Shown here: in pieces, positions 1 to 5,216 of the stretch
Position numbering within the stretch: the first letter of the stretch is position 1
Layout: the number at the start of each line of letters is the position of its first letter
Assembly (NCBI GenBank): GCA_004557645.1
Contig: SFGI01000050.1
Span: 1 to 9,486 of the forward strand
Direction of reading: 5' to 3'
Length of the DNA stretch: 9,486 bases
DNA from: [Eubacterium] saphenum
Lineage (GTDB): Bacteria; Bacillota; Clostridia; Lachnospirales; Anaerotignaceae
The notes under the pieces: generated by a model
What the model was told of the DNA's origin: nothing
The model's input: only the letters and a program-made list of their open reading frames with translations
The model's database searches: none
Made by a program: the position numbers and the translations under genes

Positions 1-84
1 AAAATAAGTCAACTATAAAAGTAAAAATAATTAACTGAAATAAGTTAATCGCTAAAGGGTGAAAAGAAGAAGAGAAGGATTCAC

Positions 85-158
85 TGGTCTTTAGCTCAGT
101 TGGTCAGAGCATCCGGCTCATAACCGGACGGCCCTCGGTTCAAGTCCGAGAAGACCCA
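85..158 (+). tRNA. tRNA with CAU anticodon (elongator Met or Ile2)
   Basis: The cloverleaf folds by eye. The acceptor is 85-91 with 151-157, the D stem GCTC/GAGC is 94-97 with 107-110, and the anticodon stem TCCGG/CCGGA is 112-116 with 124-128. The loop CTCATAA puts CAT at 119-121. The variable loop is 129-133, the T stem CTCGG/CCGAG is 134-138 with 146-150, and the discriminator is A158. CCA is not encoded. It is not an initiator: the three consecutive G-C pairs of the initiator anticodon stem are absent, and the D stem has C11-G24. A CAU anticodon can also belong to tRNA-Ile2, whose C34 is modified to lysidine by TilS; sequence alone does not settle this. Oddly, the first acceptor pair is T85 opposite C157, a mismatch. 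The gene is probably co-transcribed with the Gly tRNA 4 nt downstream. Confidence 0.92.
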
Positions 159-162
159 TTTT

Positions 163-233
163 GCATCAGTGGTTTAATGGTAGAACATCAGCCTTCCAAG
201 CTGAAAGCGAGGGTTCGATTCCCTTCTGGTGCT
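163..233 (+). tRNA. tRNA-Gly (UCC anticodon)
   Basis: The acceptor 163-169 (GCATCAG) pairs with 226-232 (CTGGTGC), with one G-U wobble. The D arm begins at 172, and the anticodon stem TCAGC/GCTGA is 188-192 with 200-204. The loop CTTCCAA places TCC at 195-197. The T arm is 209-225 with the TTCGATT loop, and the discriminator is T233. CCA is not encoded, so the CCA-adding enzyme must complete it. It decodes GGA/GGG glycine codons. It directly follows the CAU tRNA and is followed within 10 nt by a strong intrinsic terminator, so it is the last gene of its tRNA transcript. The 3' ends of tRNA genes are favoured integration sites for tyrosine recombinases, which matters for the repeats that follow. 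Confidence 0.96.
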
Positions 234-241
234 TTTGAACG

Positions 242-274
242 TACTCCGGTGTCCTTCGGGCCCGGGGTATTTTT
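242..274 (+). terminator. Rho-independent terminator of the tRNA operon
   Basis: TACTCCGG (242-249) pairs with CCGGGGTA (262-269) with one G-T wobble. The apex includes a C(TTCG)G tetraloop at 254-259. A TTTTT run (270-274) follows at once. It starts 9 nt after the tRNA-Gly 3' end, as expected for the end of a tRNA transcript. Confidence 0.88.
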
Positions 275-278
275 ATGA

Positions 279-392
279 TTAACTTATCATAAAACCTAAA
301 TTTCTGATAAGTTAAGTGAGATTTAGTGCAAACAATTAGGCTAACTTATCAAATTTTCATAAGTTAAGGGAAATTCGATTTAAGTTGTTTGC
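279..392. repeat. Alternating AACTTATC/GATAAGTT inverted repeats, nested in a second inverted repeat
   Basis: TTAACTTATCA (279-289) and TGATAAGTTAA (305-315) form a perfect 11-bp inverted repeat with a 15-nt spacer. TAACTTAT (342-349) and ATAAGTTA (359-366) form a second one. The second pair is itself enclosed by GCAAACAA (328-335) and TTGTTTGC (385-392). The orientation alternates forward, reverse, forward, reverse. A related half-site pair, TTAACT and AGTTAA, lies at 31-48 on the other side of the tRNAs. These may be protein-binding arms (integrase or excisionase, or a regulator) or alternative hairpins; the sequence does not say which. No gene is visible between 275 and 426. Confidence 0.7.
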
Positions 393-400
393 AAAGAAAT

Positions 401-418
401 GCCCCTCTTTCGAGGGGC
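401..418 (-). terminator. Hairpin terminator of the small minus-strand gene
   Basis: GCCCCTC (401-407) and GAGGGGC (412-418) form a perfect 7-bp GC-rich stem with a TTTC loop. Read on the minus strand it begins 9 nt after the stop codon of the 427-672 gene and is followed by ATTTCTTT. Read on the plus strand it is followed by TGTTTTC, so it may also work weakly in that direction. Confidence 0.75.
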
Positions 419-426
419 TGTTTTCA

Positions 427-672
427 TTATTCGGTGAACAATTCCTTTCCGAGGCTTGCCGTGTATTTTGCGCCGGCTGTGAATCCTTTCTCTTCGGTTT
501 CAGCCAGCAAGGCATTTAGCAATTCCTCTGCAGTGAAATAATCTTCGGCGTTTAATTTCTGTTTCAAGAAGTCTTTCAGATTTTCCACTTCTTCACCTCC
601 TGTGATTTGTTCATGTAATTCTTCGTTGCGTTCCTGACAATAGTTGCGGTAAAGTCCTGCAATTTTTTTCAT
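427..672 (-). CDS. Small hypothetical protein, 81 aa, possibly from a mobile element
   Basis: Not recognised. The frame is open upstream as far as a TAG at 775-777, but the start is placed at ATG 670-672 because AGGAGG precedes it with a 7-nt spacer. The extra upstream residues run into tandem repeat DNA and look non-coding. The product starts MKKIAGLYRNYC, is rich in Glu and Lys, and is predicted helical. It has no signal peptide or membrane segment. The C-terminal half ends in a GFTAGAKYTASLGKEL segment that loosely recalls small prophage-associated proteins such as those named DUF6809, which I cannot confirm. A second AGGAGG with 7-nt spacing precedes an in-frame GTG at residue 29 (586-588), so a 53-residue internal product is conceivable. 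The gene stands alone, ends in its own terminator, and lies beside tRNA genes and repeats. No clear promoter was found for it. Confidence 0.65.
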   Translation of the reverse strand: MKKIAGLYRNYCQERNEELHEQITGGEEVENLKDFLKQKLNAEDYFTAEELLNALLAETEEKGFTAGAKYTASLGKELFTE

Positions 673-744
673 AAAGATACCTCCTGTTGATGCTGTGGTT
701 TTTGCTGCAGGATCATACTCACGACCACCAAAATTTGATGATTT

Positions 745-788
745 TTTTGCCACCGATTTGCCACCGAAATGCCACTATTTTGCCACCG
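745..788. repeat. Four tandem 11-bp repeats (TTTTGCCACCG type)
   Basis: Units are TTTTGCCACCG (745-755), ATTTGCCACCG (756-766), AAATGCCACTA (767-777) and TTTTGCCACCG (778-788). The GCCAC core recurs exactly every 11 bp (749, 760, 771, 782), about one helical turn, so all copies face the same side of the helix. They lie 73-116 bp upstream of the small minus-strand gene. They could be a regulator's tandem binding sites, iteron-like or recombinase-arm sites, or simple replication slippage. They are too short and contiguous to be CRISPR. Confidence 0.75.
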
Positions 789-847
789 CCGAGCAAATTT
801 CAATTCTGGACAATAAAAATATGATTCTGGTTAAAAATCGGCGGAAA

Positions 848-869
848 CCTTGATAATTCAAGGGTTTTT
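848..869 (+). terminator. Terminator-like hairpin with no visible upstream gene
   Basis: CCTTGA (848-853) and TCAAGG (858-863) form a 6-bp stem with a TAAT loop, followed by G and a T5 run (865-869). It is oriented for plus-strand transcripts, yet no plus-strand gene exists between the tRNA terminator and this point. It may be left over from a lost gene, or it may shield the lgt promoter from read-through. Nothing else of note was seen in 789-904 apart from a short ATTCTGG direct repeat. Confidence 0.5.
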
Positions 870-904
870 GATGGATAAAATTCGGTAAAACTGGTCAATA
901 TAGG

Positions 905-933
905 TTGATAAAAATAAGCCGTTGCTGTAGAAT
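905..933 (+). promoter_or_regulatory. Candidate sigma-A promoter of lgt
   Basis: TTGATA (905-910), a 17-bp spacer and TAGAAT (928-933) match the -35/-10 consensus at 4 of 6 and 5 of 6 positions. The predicted transcript would begin near 940, giving a leader of roughly 55 nt before the lgt start codon. A second AT-rich hexamer, TATTAT (936-941), has no properly spaced -35. Confidence 0.6.
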
Positions 934-994
934 GGTATTATCTGTAGTCCGATAAATGCGGAACGGGGAACTGCAGAGGAAAGAAGGAGTTTAT

Positions 995-1858
995 ATGCCT
1001 GAAATATGGTTTCCCAATTTAGGGATCGAGATCGCCCATCTGGACAGAGTAGCGTTCACGGTCTTTGGCAAAAATGTATATTGGTATGGTATTTTCATCG
1101 GCCTGGCGGTCATCATTGGTGTTGGCATGGCCATGAAGGAAGCGAAGCGCACAGGGCAGAATCCTGATATGTATGTGGATTTTATCATCTATGCCCTGAT
1201 CTTTGCCATCATTGGTGCCCGGCTGTATTATGTTATTTTTTCCTGGGATTATTACAGCGCCCATCCGGAGAAGATATTCGCTACCCGGGAAGGCGGTCTT
1301 GCCATTTATGGCGGTATCATCGGTGCGGTGCTGACGGCTGTCGTCTATTGTAAAAAGAAGAAGGTCAATTTCTGGCTTTTGGGGGATACGACAGCTCCCT
1401 GCATTGCTTTTGGCCAGATGCTGGGCAGATGGGGCAACTTTTTCAACAGAGAAGCCTTTGGCGGCTTTACCAATGGCCCCCTTGCCATGCGGTTGCAGGT
1501 GGCACAGGTGCGTGCCGGCGATATTTCCCAACAGGTGATGGATCATATTATGAATTTCGGCGGCGTGGATTATATTCAGGTGCATCCTACGTTCCTGTAT
1601 GAATCCATTTGGAATCTGTGCTTGTTTATCCTTTTGGTAACGCTCCGCCCGAAAAAGAGATTTGACGGGCAGATCTTAGGGCTGTATTTCCTGGGCTATG
1701 CTCTGGGGCGTGTCTGGATCGAAGGACTGCGGACAGACCAGCTGATGATCGGCCCCTTTGCGGTGAGCCAGCTGCTTTCGGCGGTGCTGATCGTGGCATC
1801 TGTGGCGTTCCTCATCTGGAAGGGCAAAAAAGAAAAAGAGAAAAGCGTAACGGAATAA
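995..1858 (+). CDS. lgt: Phosphatidylglycerol--prolipoprotein diacylglyceryl transferase (Lgt)
   Basis: Lgt is the inner-membrane enzyme that moves diacylglycerol from phosphatidylglycerol onto the lipobox cysteine of prolipoproteins, the first step of lipoprotein maturation. The ATG at 995 is chosen because AAGGAG (984-989) lies 5 nt upstream and the protein then begins MPEIWFPNLG, as in the family; an in-frame ATG at 956 lacks such a site. The length of 287 aa is normal. The Lgt signature GRWGNFFNREAFG spans 144-156. Other hallmarks are GARLYYVIF (74-82), GGLAIYGG (100-107), HPTFLYES (197-204) and R245 in GLRTDQL, which matches the essential Arg239 of E. coli. About seven hydrophobic membrane segments are visible, and the tail is Lys/Glu-rich. 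Tyr105 sits where E. coli has catalytic His103, a change I recall in other Clostridia. Two lipoprotein genes in this window encode likely substrates. Confidence 0.97.
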   Translation: MPEIWFPNLGIEIAHLDRVAFTVFGKNVYWYGIFIGLAVIIGVGMAMKEAKRTGQNPDMYVDFIIYALIFAIIGARLYYVIFSWDYYSAHPEKIFATREGGLAIYGGIIGAVLTAVVYCKKKKVNFWLLGDTTAPCIAFGQMLGRWGNFFNREAFGGFTNGPLAMRLQVAQVRAGDISQQVMDHIMNFGGVDYIQVHPTFLYESIWNLCLFILLVTLRPKKRFDGQILGLYFLGYALGRVWIEGLRTDQLMIGPFAVSQLLSAVLIVASVAFLIWKGKKEKEKSVTE

Positions 1859-1867
1859 ACGGAAACT

Positions 1868-1887
1868 GCCCTGCCTTCGGGTGGGGC
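1868..1887 (+). other. UUCG-loop hairpin between lgt and the ABC-F gene
   Basis: GCCCTGCC (1868-1875) pairs with GGTGGGGC (1880-1887), including two G-T wobbles, closed by a C(TTCG)G tetraloop. It starts 9 nt after the lgt stop codon. The following bases, ATCTTCATT, are only modestly T-rich, so it is a weak terminator at best. It may instead stabilise the lgt 3' end or lower read-through into the downstream gene, whose Shine-Dalgarno site begins 13 nt later. Confidence 0.6.
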
Positions 1888-1913
1888 ATCTTCATTACAT
1901 AGGAGTGTTTGCA

Positions 1914-3821
1914 ATGGTTTTATTGACAGCGGAAAATATCAGAAAAAGCTACGGCACAAGGGTGATTTTCGATGATATTTCCTTCAGCATCCATGAAGGG
2001 GATAAAATCGGGGTCATCGGTGTCAACGGCACAGGGAAATCTACATTATTGAAGATCATCGCCGGGGTGGATCAGGCGGACAGCGGCACGATCATCACCA
2101 TGAACGGCATGCGTATCGGCTATCTTTCCCAGAGTCCTTTGTTTGTAGATGGGACGACAGTCCTGCAGCAGGTGTTCCGTGGGGAAAATCCCCAGCTGGC
2201 ACTGGTCCGGGATTATGAGGAGACCATGTCTGCATTGGCAAAGACCCCTGAAAACGAAGGTTTGGTGAAAAAAGCGGCAGAGCTGGCGGAAAAAATGGAT
2301 AAGGCAGAAGCCTGGTCTTTGGAAAGCGAAGCAAAGACCATCCTGACGAAGCTGGGCATCTCCGATTTCGAGCAGACGGTGGAGACTCTTTCCGGTGGGC
2401 AGAAAAAACGGGTGGCATTGGCGGCGGCATTGATCGCTCCTGTTGACCTGCTGATTTTGGACGAACCTACCAACCATATCGATAATGATACCGTAGACTG
2501 GCTGGAAAAACATCTGGAGAAATACTCCAAAGCCCTCCTGATGGTGACCCATGACAGATATTTCCTTGACCGTGTTGCCAACCGCACATTGGAACTGGAA
2601 AAGGGCAAGATCTATTCCTATCAGGCCAACTATTCCAAATATCTGGAAATGAAGGCGGAACGGGAAGAGTTGATTGCTGCAGGGGAACGGAAACGGCAGA
2701 ATTTCCTGCGGACAGAACTGGAATGGGTGCGCCGCGGGGCCCAGGCCAGAAGCACTAAGCAGAAGGCCAGACTGCACCGGTTTGAAGAGATCTCCGCTAT
2801 CCGTGCGCCGGAGGAAAAACAGAGCGTAGAGCTTTCTTCCGTAGGCAGTCGCTTAGGCAAAAAGACCATTGAGCTGCGGAATGTGAGCAAAGCTTATGAT
2901 GGCAAAACCTATATCAAGGATTTCAGCTATATTATTTTGAGAGACGACCGGGTAGGCATCATCGGGGACAACGGCTGCGGCAAATCCACTCTGCTGAATA
3001 TCATGGCAGGCAGACTGCAGCCCGACAGCGGCCAGGTGGAACAGGGCGAGACCGTGAAAATCGGTGTATTCGCCCAGGAAAATGTAGATATGGACGAAAA
3101 CCAGAGGGTCATCGATTATATTCGGGATGAAGCGGAGATCATCCGTACAACGGACGGACATATCACCGCATCCCAGATGCTGGACAGATTCCTGTTCCCT
3201 CCTTCTATGCAGAGAGGGCCGATCTCTATCCTTTCCGGCGGCGAACGGCGGCGGCTGTATCTCTGCCGTGTGCTGATGGGGTCACCTAATATTCTCTTTT
3301 TGGACGAGCCTACCAACGATCTGGATATTGAAACGCTGATGATTCTGGAGGATTATCTGGAACATTTCAATGGGGCGGTGGTGGCTGTTTCCCACGACAG
3401 ATATTTCCTGGATAAGACCATGGGACGCATCTTCGCTTTCCTTGGCAATGGCAATATCCGACAGTATGAGGGCGGCTATTCCGACTGCAAGGCAGCAAGG
3501 GAAAGGGAACTGCCTGCCTTTGAGGAAAAGACTGTGAAGGTGAAAAAAGAAGAAGCACCCAGGGAAAAAGCCAATGGGCCCATCAAAAAGATGAGCTATA
3601 AAGACCAGCGGGAATATGATTCCATCGGCGACGAGATCGCCGCTTTGGAAGAAAAGATCGCCAAGTCAGATGCGGAAATGGCGGCTTGTGCCACAGATTT
3701 TACCCGTTTGCAGGAACTTTCCGCCGAAAAGGAACAGCTGGAAGAAAAGCTGGAGGAACGGATGGAACGCTGGATGGAGCTGAGCGAGCTGGCGGAGGAA
3801 ATTGAGCGGAATAAGGGTTGA
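1914..3821 (+). CDS. ABC-F family ATPase, Uup/YfmR type
   Basis: Cytosolic twin-ATPase of the ABC-F family; members have no membrane domain and act on the ribosome. Uup/YfmR-type members relieve stalled translation, and some ABC-F relatives confer antibiotic protection. The ATG at 1914 follows AGGAG (1901-1905) by 8 nt, giving 635 aa. The first cassette has Walker A GVNGTGKST (36-44), LSGGQ (159-163), Walker B LLILDEPTNHID (179-190) and switch His213. The linker (about 230-300) has WVRRGAQARSTKQKAR, which resembles the Uup linker and faces the ribosomal P site in structures. The second cassette has GDNGCGKST (351-359), LSGGE (440-444), ILFLDEPTNDLD (460-471) and His494. A charged spacer leads into a C-terminal coiled coil (about 560-634) beginning KKMSYKDQREYD, characteristic of Uup. 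Both catalytic glutamates are intact. It lies 55 nt after lgt. A resistance role is unlikely given the Uup-type tail. Confidence 0.93.
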   Translation: MVLLTAENIRKSYGTRVIFDDISFSIHEGDKIGVIGVNGTGKSTLLKIIAGVDQADSGTIITMNGMRIGYLSQSPLFVDGTTVLQQVFRGENPQLALVRDYEETMSALAKTPENEGLVKKAAELAEKMDKAEAWSLESEAKTILTKLGISDFEQTVETLSGGQKKRVALAAALIAPVDLLILDEPTNHIDNDTVDWLEKHLEKYSKALLMVTHDRYFLDRVANRTLELEKGKIYSYQANYSKYLEMKAEREELIAAGERKRQNFLRTELEWVRRGAQARSTKQKARLHRFEEISAIRAPEEKQSVELSSVGSRLGKKTIELRNVSKAYDGKTYIKDFSYIILRDDRVGIIGDNGCGKSTLLNIMAGRLQPDSGQVEQGETVKIGVFAQENVDMDENQRVIDYIRDEAEIIRTTDGHITASQMLDRFLFPPSMQRGPISILSGGERRRLYLCRVLMGSPNILFLDEPTNDLDIETLMILEDYLEHFNGAVVAVSHDRYFLDKTMGRIFAFLGNGNIRQYEGGYSDCKAARERELPAFEEKTVKVKKEEAPREKANGPIKKMSYKDQREYDSIGDEIAALEEKIAKSDAEMAACATDFTRLQELSAEKEQLEEKLEERMERWMELSELAEEIERNKG

Positions 3822-3836
3822 TTTTGCCGCCTATTG

Positions 3837-3855
3837 CAAAAAAGACGCTTTTTTG
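3837..3855 (+). terminator. A/T-rich hairpin after the ABC-F gene
   Basis: CAAAAAAG (3837-3844) and CTTTTTTG (3848-3855) are perfect complements around an ACG loop, 16 nt after the ABC-F stop. The stem is weak because it is A-T rich, but the A-tract/T-tract form fits a modest intrinsic terminator. An AT-rich stretch, 3866-3883, containing TATTAT and TATAAA follows and may hold the promoter of the next gene, but no well-spaced -35 box was found. Confidence 0.5.
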
Positions 3856-3909
3856 GTAAACTAAATAGATATTATAAAAAAATAAAGTGTTTTTAAGATT
3901 TGGAGAGTG

Positions 3910-5160
3910 ATGACCGTGGACGGCAGTCCAGTGTTGATTGGCTTATTGTTATTTTTAGTATGTTGTTCTGCGTTTTTTTCCGCATCGGAAACGGCGCTGG
4001 CTTCCCTGAGCAGGATTCGCCTGCGTAATATGGTGGACGAGCATGTGAAAAATGCAGACCTGATCATGAAGCTGTTGGAAGACCCCAATCGCCTGCTCAG
4101 CTCTATTCTGGTGGGCAACAATCTGGTGAACAACGGCGCATCTGCCCTGACGACAGCCCTTGTGATCCAGATGTTCCATGGGAATACAGGCAATGGGGCG
4201 GGGATCGCCACTATCATTATCACCATTATCATCCTGATCTTCGGGGAGATCACCCCCAAGACCATTGCAGCCCAGAAAGCGGAAAAGGTAGCCCTGGTGG
4301 TGGTAAAGATCATTGCGGTCTGTGTATTCATATTCCGTCCTGTGGTGGCGGTGCTGAATGTGGTGACAGGGGCGCTGATCCGTCTGTGCGGCTGTGACCC
4401 CGATGAAAGATCCCCTCTGATCACAGAAGCGGAGCTGAAAACCATCGTAAATGTGAGCCATGAGGAAGGCGTTTTGGAATCGGATGAAAGAACCATGATC
4501 AACAATGTATTCGATTTTGGAGATTCCAAAGCCAGGGACGTTATGACCCCCAGAACGGATATCGTTGCGGTGCCTTTGGATGTGACCTATGAGGAATATG
4601 TCCGTCTGGTGCAGGAAGAAGGCTTCTCCCGTATGCCTGTTTATGGGGAAGACCTGGATGATATCGTGGGTATTCTGTATGTAAAGGACGTATTTTTCCT
4701 GAATGAAGCAGATTTTTCCGCGGAAAAATTCATGCGTGAACCCTTTTTCACCTACGAAAGCAAGCCTTTGGATGAGCTGCTGGCAGAACTGAAAAACAGC
4801 CGTTTGGCCGTTGCAGTGGTTCTGGATGAATACGGCGGCACTTCCGGTATGATCACCACAGAGGATATTGTAGAAGAGATCGTCGGCGAGATCGAGGATG
4901 AATACGATGATGAAGAAGAGGAGATCGAAGTCATCAAAGATAACGAATTTGTGGTAGACGGCAGCACCCGTCTGGAGGATTTCAACGAAATGGTGGGCAC
5001 AGAACTGGAAAGCGAGGAAGTGGATACCATCGCCGGATATATCCTGCTGCTGCTGGGCAATTTCCCCGAAAGCGGACAGGAGATCGAAACAGAAGGTCTG
5101 CGCATCATTGTAGAGGAAATGGATAAAAACCGAATCGAAAAATTACGTGTTTATAAATAA
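3910..5160 (+). CDS. CNNM/CorC-type membrane protein with CBS pair (hemolysin C/CorC family)
   Basis: A 416-aa integral membrane protein of the family once called hemolysin. Characterised relatives (bacterial CNNM/CorC, MpfA, PaeA) are implicated in Mg2+ or other cation export. Domains run as follows. A CNNM (DUF21) transmembrane domain spans 5-160 with FFSASETALASLSR (22-35), GNNLVN (69-74) and FGEITPKT (111-118). An acidic juxtamembrane segment holds EEGVLESDERTMI. Two CBS repeats lie at about 205-265 and 273-328, including RMPVY and LDEYGGTSGMITTEDIVEE. An acidic linker covers 329-340, and a CorC_HlyC domain spans 345-415. CBS pairs in this family bind ATP and regulate transport. The start is uncertain: GGAG at 3902-3905 is 4 nt from ATG 3910 and 10 nt from GTG 3916, and GTG 3907 is also in frame. 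All conserved blocks are intact. The substrate is inferred from the family. Confidence 0.92.
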   Translation: MTVDGSPVLIGLLLFLVCCSAFFSASETALASLSRIRLRNMVDEHVKNADLIMKLLEDPNRLLSSILVGNNLVNNGASALTTALVIQMFHGNTGNGAGIATIIITIIILIFGEITPKTIAAQKAEKVALVVVKIIAVCVFIFRPVVAVLNVVTGALIRLCGCDPDERSPLITEAELKTIVNVSHEEGVLESDERTMINNVFDFGDSKARDVMTPRTDIVAVPLDVTYEEYVRLVQEEGFSRMPVYGEDLDDIVGILYVKDVFFLNEADFSAEKFMREPFFTYESKPLDELLAELKNSRLAVAVVLDEYGGTSGMITTEDIVEEIVGEIEDEYDDEEEEIEVIKDNEFVVDGSTRLEDFNEMVGTELESEEVDTIAGYILLLLGNFPESGQEIETEGLRIIVEEMDKNRIEKLRVYK

Positions 5161-5167
5161 GTAATCA

Positions 5168-5207
5168 AAAAGAAGCTGCAAACCTAATTTGGTTCGCGGC
5201 TTCTTTT
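5168..5207. terminator. Bidirectional terminator between convergent genes
   Basis: AAAAGAAGC (5168-5176) pairs with GCTTCTTTT (5199-5207). The stem extends through TGC/GCG and, after one A-C mismatch, AACC/GGTT to a TAATTT loop. T-runs lie beyond it on the plus strand, and the 5' A-run becomes a T-run on the minus strand. It begins 7 nt after the CNNM stop and ends 9 nt before the end of the convergent lipoprotein gene, so it can serve both. Confidence 0.88.
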
Positions 5208-5216
5208 CTTTTGCCG

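Noticed and set aside
673..753. N-terminal extension of the small minus-strand gene from GTG 753
   Set aside because: There is no ribosome binding site at that GTG and it lies in tandem repeat DNA, while ATG 672 has a strong AGGAGG at proper spacing.
745..788. CRISPR array
   Set aside because: The repeats are 11 bp and contiguous with no spacers of CRISPR length, and no cas gene is present.
745..905. Degenerate C-terminus of a tyrosine recombinase read on the minus strand (short peptides such as GGKIVAF and FGGKSVAK)
   Set aside because: The peptides are short, fall in different frames and are interrupted by stops; no catalytic motif (R, HxxR, Y) was seen.
936..941. TATTAT as the -10 box of lgt
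   Set aside because: The nearest -35-like hexamers would give spacers of 8 or 25 bp; TAGAAT at 928-933 gives 17 bp with TTGATA.
2046..2777. Minus-strand open frame inside the ABC-F gene
   Set aside because: It lies wholly opposite a well-conserved ABC cassette and its translation has shadow-like composition.
1914..3821. Antibiotic-resistance ABC-F (Msr/Vga/Lsa type)
   Set aside because: The linker and the C-terminal coiled coil fit the Uup/YfmR housekeeping group, and there is no leader-peptide attenuator upstream.
3861..4529. Minus-strand open frame opposite the 5' part of the CNNM gene
   Set aside because: The plus strand encodes all conserved CNNM motifs; the antisense frame is Thr/Ile-rich shadow sequence.
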